Positions 29,640 through 42,920 are shown, counted from the stretch's first letter. The stretch is DNA of 64,000 nucleotides from Aegilops tauschii subsp. strangulata (GCF_002575655.3 NC_053039.3:240910622-240974621); one strand, 5' to 3'. Notes: generated by a model from the letters alone, not told the origin. Numbers and translations: made by a program.

Positions 29640-32600
29640 TGCTCATGCACCAGTTCTTTGGGAAAATAGGTAGCCCAGTATTTCTTTTTGAAGAATACCC
29701 AAGCTAGGCCTATTTGTTTTCTCCGAATTACTGGGCTGCAAATCTTTCAAGACGAGGAGGGATGCATTCTGGCCTGGCTTAAGAGTATGGTCAATCTCTG
29801 TTAAAAGTAATATCAAAAGGGGTTGAAAATTCCAAAAAAATTATAGCAAATGGGATATAAGTTTCTTTTTTTGTTTTTGTTCTTCATTGATATCTTATAC
29901 GTATTTCATTGGATTTAACAAGACATAGTACTAATTTATTTTTAAATTTGTTTTAGTATGGCTATTAATTTTTGGATTAAGAATATTTCGTTCCCCATCA
30001 AAAATTTGCGAATTTTCGAAAGTTCCCACATATTTAGTTAATTTTTTTACCCTGGTACTGACCAGAAAATGGCCAACAATTCAAAAATGGAAAATAGGCT
30101 GCAATAAATTCCATATGAATTAGAAAATGAGTAAAAATTATAAAAATAATAGCAAATGGGCTGTACACGCCATAGGTTTCGAGGCTGACTTGTTTACGCA
30201 AGGCTTTGTCAGTGAACACACGATTCTAGCAGCAGTGACTGTTGGATGTTCATCCAACGGCCGACGTGCTTCTTCAATCTCTGATCTTCCCGCTCCAGCC
30301 GCCTAAACTAGCGCCGGCGGGACTGCCTGCTCCCTCCTCTTGTGGCCCGCTGTGATGCCGCGCAGGCTTCCCCGGCCCACCCTACTCCCTCCGCTGGCCT
30401 GGCCGCACGCAATCAACTGCCTCCTTATTACGCGAAAAAAAATGATTCCTCCCACTGACATCTGGGGCGCACCGGTTGGGAGGCTGACCTGTGGGCCTAC
30501 TAAGTTGACGCGTACGCAGGGCTTGTCAACTTAGTCAACAAACGATTCTAGCAGCAGTAACCGTTGGATTTGAATCGAACGGTCCTACTGCTTCTTCAAT
30601 CGCTGCTCTTCTTACACCAGCCGCCCAAACCAGCGCCGGGGAGACCGCCTGCTCCTGCCTCTAGTGGCCGGCTGTGCTGCTGTTGAGGCCTCATCGCCCC
30701 CTACTACTCCCACCGCTAGCCAGGCCCTACGGCGACGGCAGCCTCACACCGCAGCCAAACCAGTGAACCCTCGTACTCCTCTCCGCGTGGGCATCCACTG
30801 CTGCGTCTTCCCCGGCTCCGCGTCGTCCCCTTCCTAGGCCTCGCCGTCGTCCACCGCCTTGGTGCTCTCGGCGCGGCGTGGTCAACGTGGTCAACGACAT
30901 TCCATCGGAAGAGTACTGTACGTGGAGAGGCTGACAGCTGGGTCCACGGCCACAGCCCAGTTTTTTGTGATTTGCCAAGTAATTCGCTTTGTCAGGCCTG
31001 TTGGGCTGCAAATCTTTCAAGACGAGGAGAGCTTTCATTCAGCTGGCCGAGAAAATGGCCCATCAGTAATGAGAAATGGGCTGTACATTTTTAAAACACA
31101 TCAAACCGGCAATTAGTTTCGAATATCTTTTTTTTATTTCGAGATTTTAAATTACATTAATTTTTATGCGTGGAGAATTTGTTGGATTTTATATTGATAT
31201 ACATTTATTTTTAAAATCAGTTTGAATGTGAGTCGAAATTTCGGGATTAAAAACAGTTTGAACCGCACCGAAATATGCAAAATTTCGTATAATTTTTTAA
31301 CCGTGGCCACAATATGGCCTGTAATGCTAACAAAAAGAATATGGGCTCCAAAAAAACCTTAATAATTAGCAAATGGGTTGTAAATTATTAGAAATAATGG
31401 CAGATGGGATGTATGTTGTTTTCCACAGATTTGAGGCTTTCCTGAAAAAAAAGGTTGACGCACAAGCACTGACTGTTGGATGTCCATCCAACGGCCGTCA
31501 TGCTTCTTCAATCTCTGCTCTTCCTGCTCCAGCCGCTCAAACAAGCGCCGGCGGGACTGCCTGCTCCCTCCTCCCCGCGGCCGGCTCTGCTACCGCGCAG
31601 GCCTCACCGCCCCGCCGTACTTCCATCGCTGGCCTAGCCATCCCTCTACTCACCCACACCTGCTGTTATTCTCCGGCGACGGCAGACGAACCAGTAAACC
31701 CTCGTACAGTCGTAATCCCCTCCGCGTGGGAAACAACTCCCGAGTCTTCCCTGCCTCTGTGTCGTTCCCTTCCTAGGCCTCGCCGTCGTCCACCGCCCTG
31801 GTGCTCTCGACGCGGCCTGGTCAACATGGTCAACGACCGACATGCATCTGAAGTGGACTGTACGTGGAGAGGCCAACAGCTGGGTCCACGGTCGCACGCA
31901 AGGAAATGCCTCCTTATTACGCGCAAAATAATGATTCCTCCACCTGACATCAGGGACCCACCGAAAGGGCTCTGTATTTTGCGAAAAAAACGTTACCGCC
32001 GCTGACAGCTCAGACCCACCAGCTATATCTTCGCACGCAAGGAAGTGCCTCCTTATTAGGCACAAAAAAAGAATACTCCCCCTGCTAGCTGGGACCCACC
32101 ATGGTGGGAGGCTGACTTGTGGGCCTACTAAGTTGACTGGGACGGGGGCCTTTGTCAACTTTAGTCAATATGAATGATTCTAGCTCCAGTGACCGTACGA
32201 TGTCCATCCAACGGCCGTAGTGCTTCTTCAACCTCTGGTCTTCTTGCTCCAGCCGCCCAAAGCAGTGCCGGTCGTGCCGCATACTCCTGCCTCCCGTGGC
32301 CGGCTGTGCTGCCGCGGAGGCCTCACCGCCCCCTACTATTCCCACCGCTGGCCAGGCCCTGCGGCGACGGCAGCCTCACACCGTAGCCGAAACAGTGAAC
32401 CCTCGTACTCCTCTCCGCACGGGCTTCCACTGCCGCGTCTTCCCCGGCTCCCCGTCGTCCCCTTCCTAGGCCTCGCCGTCGTCCACCGCCCTGGTGCTCT
32501 CGGCGCGGCGTGGTCAACGTGGTCAAGGAACGACTTCCATCGGACGTGGACTGTACGTGGAGAGGCTGACAGCTGGGTCCACGGCCGCAGCAAGGAAGTG

Positions 32601-33657
32601 CCTCCTTATTACGCGGAAAATAATGATTCCTCCACCTGACAGCTGGGACCCACCGGACGGGCCACTGTATTTCGCGAAAAAACGTTTCCCCCTGACTGCT
32701 GGGACCCACCAGCTACATCTTCGCACGCAAGGAAGTGCGTTCGGGCAAAAAAAATGATTCGCCCCCCTGACTGCTGGGACCCACCAGCTACATCTTCGCA
32801 GGCAAGGAAGTGCCTGACAGTCGGGACACACCTGGTCGAAGCGTACGTAGCATTGTCATTCTGGTCGCGAACGTGTACGTACATACTGGTCGATGTAGAG
32901 GCGTGCACGTGTCGTAGTAGAGGCGCGCACGTAGCATGTACACCTACGTACAGCGGCCAGTGTGCAAGAAAGAAAATACGGCCACGTACGTACATACGGG
33001 CAGGGTCTCGAACGCCTACTCGCGCATACGTACGGCCAGGGCTCGTGTACATGGCTGGGTCGGAACGGAGAAACAGCGTCGTCGTCGTGTTCATGGGGAG
33101 CCAACCGGCTGGGTAGAAACGGAATGTGTCGTCCTGTTCATCGGGAGGGCTTGGACGGAACAGCCGATGGAAACAAGGCCTGGCGTACCGCAGAACGGAG
33201 GAAACGGCCTTGTGTTCGACCGGCCACGTTTGAAACGGGATCTTGTTCATCGGGAGGGGTCTGGCGTACCGCAAAACAGAGGAAACGGACCTCCTACGGT
33301 CGAAACGGGGGTCCTGTTGATCGGGAGGGGTGTGGCGTACCGCAAAACGGAGGAAACGGACTTGTGTTGGAGCGCTACGGTCGAAACGGGGGTCCTGTTC
33401 ATCGGGAGGGGTGTGGCGTACCGCAAAACGGGACTCCACGGGACACTATTCATCTCCACCGTCGACCCCCTCCGGCCTCCACGGGCTACTGTTCATCCAC
33501 CGTCGACCTCCTCCAGCCTCCGCCTGCGACTGTTCATCCATGGGCTCCTGTTCATCCAGCCTCCACCACGCGCTACTCCACCGGCTACTGTTCAACCAGC
33601 CCTCTCCACGGGCTCCTGTTCAACCACCCCTCCACGGGCTACTGTTCATCCAGCCCT
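29640..33657. mobile_element. CACTA-type repeat-rich sequence, left part (left end not found)
   Basis: Long, diverged direct repeats fill this stretch. A unit with CATCCAACGGCC, GCTTCTTCAATCTCTG, a GCCGGCTGTGCTGC-like core and TGACAGCTGGGTCCACGG recurs around 30240, 30550, 31470 and 32190. A second motif, GGGCTGCAAATCTTTCAAGA, occurs near 29732 and 31003, and a CTGGGACCCACCAGCTACAT motif repeats after 32690. Toward 33657 come many CTGTTCATCC motifs that continue beyond the Copia insertion to the CACTA terminus at 42920. This fits the subterminal and internal repeats of grass CACTA elements. No transposase frame is visible. The left CACTA terminus is not in the window or is lost. Confidence 0.55.
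33120..33435 (+). repeat. tandem repeat, unit about 75-90 bp
   Basis: Successive units contain TTCATCGGGAGGGGTGTGG, CGTACCGCAAAACGGAGG and TACGGTCGAAACGGGGGTCC. Copies of CGTACCGCA lie near 33184, 33262, 33342 and 33418. The long overlapping ORFs here are by-products of this repeat. Confidence 0.6.
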
Positions 33658-33662
33658 CCACC

Positions 33663-35388
33663 TATTGGAAATATGCCCTAGAGGCAATAATAAATTGGTT
33701 ATTATTATATTTCCTTATTCATGATAATCGTTTATTATCCATGCTAGAATTGTATTGATAGGAAACTCAGATACATGTGTGGATACATAGACAACACCAT
33801 GTCCCTAGTAAGCCTCTAGTTGACTAGCTCGTTGATCAATAGATGGTTACGGTTTCCTGACCATGGACATTGGATGTCGTTGATAACGGGATCACATCAT
33901 TAGGAGAATGATGTGATGGACAAGACCCAATCCTAAGCCTAGCACAAGATCGTGTGGTTCGTTTGCTAAGAGCTTTTCTAATGTCAAGTATCATTTCCTT
34001 AGACCATGAGATTGTGCAACTCCCGGATACCGTAGGAATGCTTTGGGTGTACCAAACGTCACAACGTAACTGGGTGGCTATAAAGGTGCACTACAGGTAT
34101 CTCCGAAAGTGTCTGTTGGGTTGGCACGAATCGAGACTGGGATTTGTCACTCCGTGTAAACGGAGAGGTATCTCTGGGCCCACTCGGTAGGACATCATCA
34201 TAATGTGCACAATGTGACCAAGGAGTTGATCACGGGATGATGTGTTACGGAACGAGTAAAGAGACTTGTCGGTAACGAGATTGAACAAGGTATCGGGATA
34301 CCGACGATCGAATCTCGGGCAAGTAACATACCGATAGACAAAGGGAATTGTATACGGGATTGATTGAATCCTCAACATCGTGGTTCATCCGATGAGATCA
34401 TCGAGGAGCATGTGGGAGCCAACATGGGTATCCAGATCCCGCTGTTGGTTATTGACCGGAGAGTCGTCTCGGTCATGTCTGCGTGTCTCCCGAACCCGTA
34501 GGGTCTACACACTTAAGGTTCGGTGCCGCTAGGGTTATAGAGATATTAGTATGCGGTAACCCGAAAGTTGTTCGGAGTCCCGGATGAGATCCCGGACGTC
34601 ACGAGGAGTTCCGGAATGGTCCGGAGGTAAAGATTTATATATGGGAAGTCTTATTTTGGTGGCCGGAAAAGTTTCGCACTTTATCGGTATTGTACCGGGA
34701 GTGCCGAAAGGGGTCCGGGGGTCCACCAAGGGGGTCCAGCAGCCCCGGGGGGCCACATGGGCTGTAGGGGGTGCGCCTTGGCCCATATGGGCCAAGGGAA
34801 CCAGCCCCAAGAGGCCCATGCGCCAAGAGATAAGATAAATGGAGAGTCCTAAAGGGGGAAGGCACCTCCGAGGTGCCTTGGGGAGGAAGGACTCCTCCCT
34901 GGCCGCACCCTTCCTTGGAGGAAGGGCCAAGGCTGCGCCCCCCCTCTCCCTTGGCCCTATATATAGTGGTGGGGAGGGAGGGCAGCAATACACAAGCCCT
35001 GGCGCCTCCCTCTCCCTCCCATGACACCTCTTCCTCCCCGCTTGCGCTTGGCGAAGCCCTGCCGGGTTCCCGCTACTTCCACCACCACGCCGTCGTGCTG
35101 CTGGATCTCCATCAACCTCTCCTCCCCCCTTGCTGGATCAAGAAGGAGGAGACGTCGCTGCTCCGTACGTGTGTTGAATGCGGAGGTGCCGTCCGTTCGG
35201 CGCTAGGATCATCGGTGATTTGGATCACGACGAGTACGACTCCATCAACCCCGTTCTCTTGAACGCTTCCGCTCGCGATCTACAATGGTATGTAGATGCA
35301 CTCTCCTTCCCTCTCGTTGCTAGTAAACTCCATAGATTGATCTTGGTGATGCGTAGAAAATTTTGAATTTCTGCTACGTTCCCTAAAG
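33663..35388 (+). repeat. 5' LTR of the Copia element
   Basis: Starts TATTGGAAATATGCCC (the 3' LTR starts TGTTGG, so G became A) and ends near CCCTAA. A TATATATA promoter box lies near 34960, followed by a C-rich leader. The primer site after it is degenerate (GTGGCATCATGAGC where TGGTATCAGAGC is expected). Confidence 0.85.
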
Positions 35389-36341
35389 TGGCATCATGAG
35401 CTAGGTCTATGCGTAGTTTCTATGCACGAGTAGAACACAAAGTAGTTGTGGGCGTCGATTTTGTCAATTTACTTGCCGTTACTAGTCGTATCTTGATTCG
35501 GCGGCATCGTGGGATGAAGCGGCCCGGACCGACCTTACACGTACTCTTACGTGAGACAGGTTCCACCGACTGACATGCACTAGTTGCATAAGGTGGCTAG
35601 CGGGTGTCTGTCTCTCCCACTTTAGTCGGAATGGATTCGTTGAAAAGGGTCCTTATGAAGGGTAAATAGAAATTGGCATATCACGTTGTGGTTTTACGTA
35701 GGTAAGAAACGTTCTTGCTAGAAACCTATACAAGCCACGTAAAAACTTGCAACAACAATTAGAGGACGTCTAACTTGTTTTTGCAGCATGTGCTATGTGA
35801 TGTGATATGGCCAGAAGATGTGATGAGTGATATATGTGATGTATGAGATTGATCATATTCTTGTAATAGGAATCACGACTTGCATGTCGATGAGTATGAC
35901 AACCGGCAGGAGCCATAGGAGTTGTCTTTATTTTTGTATGACCTGCGTATCATTGAATAACGCCATGTAAATTACTTTACTTTATTGCTAAGCGCGTTAG
36001 CCATAGAAGTAGAAGTAATCGTTGGCGTGACAACTTCATGAAGACACAATGATGGAGATCATGGTGTCATGCTGGTGACAAAGATGATCATGGTGCCCCG
36101 AAGATGGAGATCAAAGGAGCAAAATGATATTGGCCATATCATGTCACTATTTGATTGCATGTGATGTTTATCATGTTATGCATCTTATTTGCTTAGAACG
36201 ACGGTAGTAAGTAAGATGATCCCTCACTAAAATTTCAAGAAAGTGTTCCCCCTAACTGTGCACCGTTGCGAAGGTTCGTTGTTTCGAAGCACCACGTGAT
36301 GATCGGGTGTGATAGATTCTAACGTTCGAATACAACGGGTG

Positions 36342-36441
36342 TTGACGAGCCTAGCATGTACAGACATGGCCTCGGAACACATGCAAAACACTTAGGTTGA
36401 CTTGACGAGCCTAGCATGTACAGACATGGCCTCGGAACACA
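36342..36441 (+). repeat. 60-bp-period direct duplication in the Copia gag region
   Basis: A 40-bp segment beginning TTGACGAGCCTAGCATG occurs at 36342-36381 and again at 36402-36441, apparently without change. Confidence 0.7.
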
Positions 36442-39400
36442 AGAGACCGAAAGGTCGAGCATGAGTCGTATAGAAGATACGATCAACATGGAGATGTTCA
36501 CCGATGATGACTAGTCCGTCTCACGTGATGATCGGACACGGCCTAGTTTGACTCGGATCATGTATCACTTAGATGACTAGAGGGATGTCTATCTGAGTGG
36601 GAGTTCAATAATCAGATGAACTTCATTATCATGAACATAGTCAAAAGGTCTTTGCAATTATGTCATAGCTTGCGCTTTAGTTCTACTGTTTAAGATATGT
36701 TCCTAGAGAAAATTTAGTTGAAAGTTGGTAGTAGCAATTATGCGGACTGGGTCCGTAAACTGAGGATAGTCCTCATTGCTGCACAGAAGGCTTATGTCCT
36801 TAATGCACCGCTCGGTGTGCTGATCCTCATCGTCGTCTGTAGATGTTGCGAAACATCTGACATACACGTTTTGATGACTACGTGATAGTTCAGTGCGTAA
36901 TGCCAACGGTTTAGAATTGTGGCACCAAAGACGGTTTTTGAAACGTCGCAGAACATATGAGATGTTCCGAAGACTGAAATTGGGATTTCAGACTAGTGCC
37001 CACGTCAAGAGGTATGAGACCTCTGACAAGTTTCTTAAGCCTGCAAACTAAGGGAGAAAAGCTCAATCGTTGGGCATGTGCTCAGATTGTCTGAGTACCA
37101 CAATCGCTTGAATCGAGTGGGAGCTCCCAGATGAGATAGTGATGGTTCTCCACAGTCACTGCCACCAAGCTAGTAGAGCTTCGTGATGAACTATAACATA
37201 TCAGGGATAGTTATGATGATCCTTGAGCTATTCGCGATGTTCGACACCGCGAAAGTAGAAATCAAGAAGAAGCATCAATTGTTGATGGTTAGTAAAACCA
37301 CTAGTTTCTAGAAGGGCAAGGGTAAAAGGGATACTTCATGAAACAGCAAATCGTTTGCTGCTCTAGTGAAGAATCCCAAGGTTGAACCCAAACCCGAGAC
37401 TAAGTGCTTCTGTAATGAGGGGAACGGTCACTGAAGCAGTACTACCCTAGATACTTGGTAGATGAGAAGGCAAGCAAGGTCGACAGAAGTATATTGGATA
37501 TACATTATATGAATGTGTACTTTACTAGTACTCCTAGCAGCACCAGGGTATTAGATACCGGTTCGATTGCTAAGTGTTAGTAACTCGAAATAAAAGCTGC
37601 GGATTAAACGGAGACTAGCTAAAGGTGAGATGATGATATGTGTTGGAAGTGTTTCCAAGGTTGATGTGATCAAGCATCGCATGCTCCCTCTACCATCGAG
37701 ATTTGGTGTTTGCGTTGAGCATGATTGGATTATGTTTATCGCAATACGGTTATTCATTTAAGGAGAATAATGGTTACTCTATTTATTTGAATAATACCTT
37801 CAATGGTCTTGCACCTAAAATGAATCTCGATCGTACTGATACACATGTTCGTGCCAAAAGATATAAAATAGTAATGATAGTACCACATACTTGTGGCACT
37901 GCCATTTGAGTCATATTGGTATAGAACGCATGAAGAAGCTCCATGTAGATGGATCTTTAGACTCAGTCGTTTTTGAAAAGATTGAGACATGCGAACCATG
38001 TCTATTGGTATATATGCATGAAGAAACTCCATGCAGATGGATCGTTTGGACTCACTTGATTTTGAATCACTTGAGACATGCAAATCATACCACATGGGCA
38101 AGATGACTGAAAGGCCTCGTTTTCAGTAAGATGGAACAAGAGAGCAACTTGTTGGAAGTAATACATTTGATGTGTGCAGTCCAATGAGTGCTGAGGCATG
38201 CAGTGGATATCGTTATGTTCTTACTTCACAGATGATTTGAGTAGATGCTGAGTGTATTTACTTGATGAAACACAAGTCTGAATTATTAAAAGGTTCAAGT
38301 AATTTCAGAGTGAAGTTGAAGATCGTCGTGACAAGAGGATAAAATGTGTATGATATGATCATAGAGATATCTGAGTTACGAGTTTGGCACACAATTAAGA
38401 CACTGTGGAAAGTGTTTCACAATTAATACCGCCTGGAACACCACAGTGTGATGGTGTGTCCGAACATCATAACTGCACCCTATTGGATATGGTGCATACC
38501 ATGATGTCTCTTATCGAATTACCACTATCGTTTATGGGTTAGGCATTAGAGACAACTGCATTCACTTTAAATAGGGCACCACGCAATTCCGTTGATACGA
38601 CACCGTTTAGAGAAACCTAAGTTGTCGTTTCTTAAAAGTTTGGGGCTGCGAAGCTTATGTGAAAAAGTTTCAGGCTGATAAGCTCGAACCCAAAGCGGAC
38701 AAATGCATCTTCATAGAATACCCAAAATAGTTGGGTATACCTCCTATTTCAGATCTGGAAGCAAAAGTAATTGCTTCTAGGAATGGGTCCTTTCTCGAGG
38801 AAAAGTTTCTCTCGAAAGAATTGAGTGGGAGGATGGTGGAGACTTGATAAGGTTATTGAACCGTCACTTCGACTAGTGTATAGCAGGGCACAAGAAGTTG
38901 TTTCCTGTGGCACCTACACCAATTGAAGTGGAAGCTTATGATAGTGATCATGAAACTTCGGATCAAGTCACTACCAAACCTCGTAGGACGACGAGGATGC
39001 GTGCTACTTCAGAGTGGTACGTGATCCTGTCTTGAAAGTCATATTGTTAGACAACAATGAACCTACGAGCTATGGAGAAGCGATGGTGGGCCCATATTCC
39101 GACAAATGGTTAAAAGCCATGAAATCCGAGATAGGATCCATGTATCAGAACAAAGCATGGACTTTGGTGAACTTGCCCGATGATCGGCAAGCCATTGAGA
39201 TAAATGGATCTTTAAGAAGAAGACGGGCATGGACGGTAATGTTACCGTCTATGAAGCTCGACTTGTGGCAAAGAGAATTTTCACAAGTTCAAGGAGTTGA
39301 CTACGATGAGATTTTCTCATCCGTAGCGATGCTTAAGTCCGTCGGAATCATGTTAGCATTAGCTGCATTTATGAAATCTGGCAGATGGATGTCAAAACAA

Positions 39401-40364
39401 GTTTCCTTACCAGTTTTCGTAAGGAAAGGTTGTATGTGATACAATCAGAAGGGTTTTGTCGATCCTAAGGATGCTAAAAGGTATGCTAGCTCCAGCGATC
39501 CTTCCATGGATTAGAGCAAGCATCTCAGAGTCAGAATATACGCTTTGATGGAGTGATCAAAGTTTTTGGGTTTATACAAAGTTTGTTAGAAACTTGTATT
39601 TACAATAAAGTGAGTGGGAGCGCTACAACATTTCTGATAAGTATATGTGAATAACACATTGTTGATCCGAAATGATGTAGAATTTCTGGAAAGCATAAAG
39701 GGTTGTTTGAAAGGAGTTTTTCAAAGGAAGACTTGGATAAAGCTGCTTACATATTGGGCATCGAGATCTATAGAGATAGATCAAGACGCCTGATGATACT
39801 TTCAAAGAACGCACACCTTGACATGATTTTGAAAGAGTTCAAAATAGATCAGCAAAGAAGGAGTTCTTGGCTGTGTTACAAGGTGTGAGTATTGAGTAAG
39901 ACTCAAGACCTGACCACAGCAGAAGAGAGAGAAAGGACGAAGGTCGTCCCCTATGCTTTAGACGTAGGCTCTATAGTATGCTATGCTGTGTACCGCACAT
40001 ATAGTGTGCCTTGCCATGAGTTGGTCAAGGGGTACAATAGTGATCCGGGAATGGATCACATTACAGCGGTCGAACTTATCCTTAGTATCTAGTGGACTAA
40101 GGAATTTTCTCGATTATGGAGGTGGAAAGGAGTTCGTCGTAAAGGGTTACGTCGATGCGAACTTTGACACTAATCCGGATGACTCTGAGTAGTAAACCGG
40201 ATTCGTATAGTAGAGCAATTATTTGAAATGGCTCCAAATAGCGCGTGGTAGCATCCACAAGATGACATAGATATTCGTAAAGCACACGGTTCTGAAAGGT
40301 TCAGACCCGTTGACTAATAACCTCTCTCACAAGCATAACATGATCAAACCAGAACACATTGAGT

Positions 40365-40489
40365 GTTAATCACATAGTGATGTGAACTAGATTGTTGACT
40401 CTAGTAAACTCTTTAGATGTTGGTCACATGGTGATGTGACCAGTGAGTGTTAATCACATGGTGATGTGAACTAGATTATTGACTCTAGT
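40365..40489 (+). repeat. 82-bp-period duplication before the Copia 3' LTR
   Basis: TGTTAATCACATAGTGATGTG with the following GAACTAGATT-TTGACTCTAGT recurs 82 bp later (about 40365 and 40447), just before the purine tract. Confidence 0.6.
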
Positions 40490-40502
40490 GCAAGTGGGAG
40501 AC

Positions 40503-42232
40503 TGTTGGAAATATGCCCTAGAGGCAATAATAAATTGGTTATTATTATATTTCCTTATTCATGATAATCGTTTATTATCCATGCTAGAATTGTATTGATA
40601 GGAAACTCAGATACATGTGTGGATACATAGACAACACCATGTCCCTAGTAAGCCTCTAGTTGACTAGCTCGTTGATCAATAGATGGTTACGGTTTCCTGA
40701 CCATGGACATTGGATGTCGTTGATAACGGGATCACATCATTAGGAGAATGATGTGATGGACAAGACCCAATCCTAAGCCTAGCACAAGATCGTGTGGTTC
40801 GTTTGCTAAGAGCTTTTCTAATGTCAAGTATCATTTCCTTAGACCATGAGATTGTGCAACTCCCGGATACCGTAGGAATGCTTTGGGTGTACCAAACGTC
40901 ACAACGTAACTGGGTGGCTATAAAGGTGCACTACAGGTATCTCCGAAAGTGTCTGTTGGGTTGGCACGAATCGAGACTGGGATTTGTCACTCCGTGTAAA
41001 CGGAGAGGTATCTCTGGGCCCACTCGGTAGGACATCATCATAATGTGCACAATGTGACCAAGGAGTTGATCACGGGATGATGTGTTACGGAACGAGTAAA
41101 GAGACTTGTCGGTAACGAGATTGAACAAGGTATCGGGATACCGACGATCGAATCTCGGGCAAGTAACATACCGATAGACAAAGGGAATTGTATACGGGAT
41201 TGATTGAATCCTCAACATCGTGGTTCATCCGATGAGATCATCGAGGAGCATGTGGGAGCCAACATGGGTATCCAGATCCCGCTGTTGGTTATTGACCGGA
41301 GAGTCGTCTCGGTCATGTCTGCGTGTCTCCCGAACCCGTAGGGTCTACACACTTAAGGTTCGGTGACGCTAGGGTTATAGAGATATTAGTATGCGGTAAC
41401 CCGAAAGTTGTTCGGAGTCCCGGATGAGATCCCGGACGTCATGAGGAGTTCCGGAATGGTCCGGAGGTAAAGATTTATATATGGGAAGTCTTATTTTGGT
41501 GGCCGGAAAAGTTTCGCACTTTATCGGTATTGTACCGGGAGTGCCGAAAGGGGTCCGGGGGTCCACCAAGGGGGTCCAGCAGCCCCGGGGGGCCACATGG
41601 GCTGTAGGGGGTGCGCCTTGGCCCATATGGGCCAAGGGAACCAGCCCCAAGAGGCCCATGCGCCAAGAGATAAGATAAATGGAGAGTCCTAAAGGGGGAA
41701 GACACCTCCGAGGTGCCTTGGGGAGGAAGGACTCCTCCCTGGCCGCACCCTTCCTTGGAGGAAGGGCCAAGGCTGCGCCCCCCCCCCCTCTCCCTTGGCC
41801 CTATATATAGTGGTGGGGAGGGAGGGCAGCAATACACAAGCCCTGGCGCCTCCCTCTCCCTCCCATGACACCTCTTCCTCCCCGCTTGCGCTTGGCGAAG
41901 CCCTGCCGGGATCCCGCTACTTCCACCACCACGCCGTCGTGCTGCTGGATCTCCATCAACCTCTCCTCCCCCCTTGCTGGATCAAGAAGGAGGAGACGTC
42001 GCTGCTCCGTACGTGTGTTGAACGCGGAGGTGCCGTCCGTTCGGCGCTAGGATCATCGGTGATTTGGATCACGACGAGTACGACTCCATCAACCCTGTTC
42101 TCTTGAACGCTTCCGCTCGCGATCTATAATGGTATGTAGATGCACTCTCCTTCCCTCTCGTTGCTAGTAAACTCCATAGATTGATCTTGGTGATGCGTAG
42201 AAAATTTTGAATTTCTGCTACGTTCCCTAACA
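40503..42232 (+). repeat. 3' LTR of the Copia element
   Basis: Starts TGTTGGAAATATGCC and ends CTACGTTCCCTAACA. Nearly identical to 33663-35388. A C-run near 41780 is a few bases longer, and about ten single-base differences were seen. Confidence 0.9.
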
Positions 42233-42237
42233 CCACC

Positions 42238-42920
42238 GTCTACTATTCATTCTGCCCTCCATGGGGTGGTCCTGTTCATCCTGCCCTCCACGGGGTCCTA
42301 TTCATCCAGCCCCAACCAGCTCGATCGATCGGGGTCCTGTTCATCCAGAGGCAACACCACGAGGTCCTATTCATCCAGCCCCACCGGGAACTGTTCATCC
42401 AACCCCCCCCCCCCCCAGCAACGCTCACTGTTCATCCAGAAGCAGCATCGATCGGCTTCAGTTAGTAGCAGTAGCGAAGGAATCGCTCGATCGGGTTCAG
42501 TTAACAGCCATCGATCGATCGCTCGGGTTCAGTAACGCGTAGCCTGCAGTGCAATCACTCAGGTTCAGTTAGAGCCCAACGCCTCGCACACACGCGTGTA
42601 CGTCTACGAGAGAAACGCGCATCGCTCGGCCCCCGACCTCCCACCGTAACCGGGAACTCCCCGAAATTTTCCTCGCCCTCGCTTCTACCATGGTTTTTTC
42701 CGTCATGGACGGCCCAAAGAATGTCATGCAGCTGCATCTCCGGCCCGCCCAGGACGAAAAGCCCATTTTCTGTCATGATTTTTTGTCATAGAAGTAGCAG
42801 CCCACCACATCTATGATGATACCGGGTTTTGTCACAATTATCGTCATAGAAGTGTCATATGTATGACAGAAAAAAATTCGTTCGGCCCAAAATGTCACGG
42901 ATGTGTCTTTTTTTGTAGTG
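42238..42920. mobile_element. CACTA right end with terminal inverted repeat
   Basis: The segment continues the CTGTTCATCC motif series from before the Copia insertion, then has GATCGGGTTCAGTTA-type motifs, a TGTCATAGAAGTGTCAT segment, and ends TCTTTTTTTGTAGTG at 42906-42920. That is the reverse complement of the CACTACAAAAAAA terminus of grass CACTA elements. The bases after it are AGG, the expected 3-bp target duplication, but the left partner is not in the window. Confidence 0.75.

Larger units (their letters stand above)
35389..40490 (+). pseudogene. degenerate Copia gag-pol
   Basis: Pieces remain in Copia order. Gag is near 36715-36830 (GSNYADWVRKLRIVLIAAQK). The GAG-pre-integrase region is near 37890-38000 (CHLSHIGIERMKKLHVDG), with a second copy of part of it at about 38010. 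Integrase C-terminal and RT N-terminal parts follow (KWLKAMKSEIGSMYQNKAWT at about 39100; VDYDEIFSSVAMLKSV at about 39300). The RT active-site region near 39640 reads YVNN where Copia has YVDD, so both catalytic aspartates are lost. RNase H remains as VKGYVDANFDTNPDD near 40140. Many stop codons and frameshifts separate the pieces. No protein could be made from it. Confidence 0.8.
33663..42232 (+). mobile_element. Copia element, Angela/BARE-like, complete ends, dead coding region
   Basis: LTRs at 33663-35388 and 40503-42232 (6840 bp apart) flank 5.1 kb. A 5-bp duplication CCACC at 33658-33662 and 42233-42237 proves a single integration. The LTR start (TGTTGGAAATATGCCCTAG in the 3' copy) is that of the Triticeae Angela/BARE/WIS group. 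A purine tract (CAAGTGGGAGAC) precedes the 3' LTR. By eye only about ten single-base differences separate the LTRs, so the insertion is young, yet the interior is full of stops and frameshifts. It inserted into the CACTA sequence. Confidence 0.9.

Noticed and set aside
32936..33724. 262- and 276-codon ORFs on both strands
   Set aside because: Produced by the tandem repeat with no stop codons in its unit; the plus-strand frame runs into the Copia LTR.
34535..35262. ORFs up to 152 codons in the Copia LTRs, repeated at 41375-42106
   Set aside because: LTR sequence read in chance frames; identical in both LTRs because the LTRs are identical.
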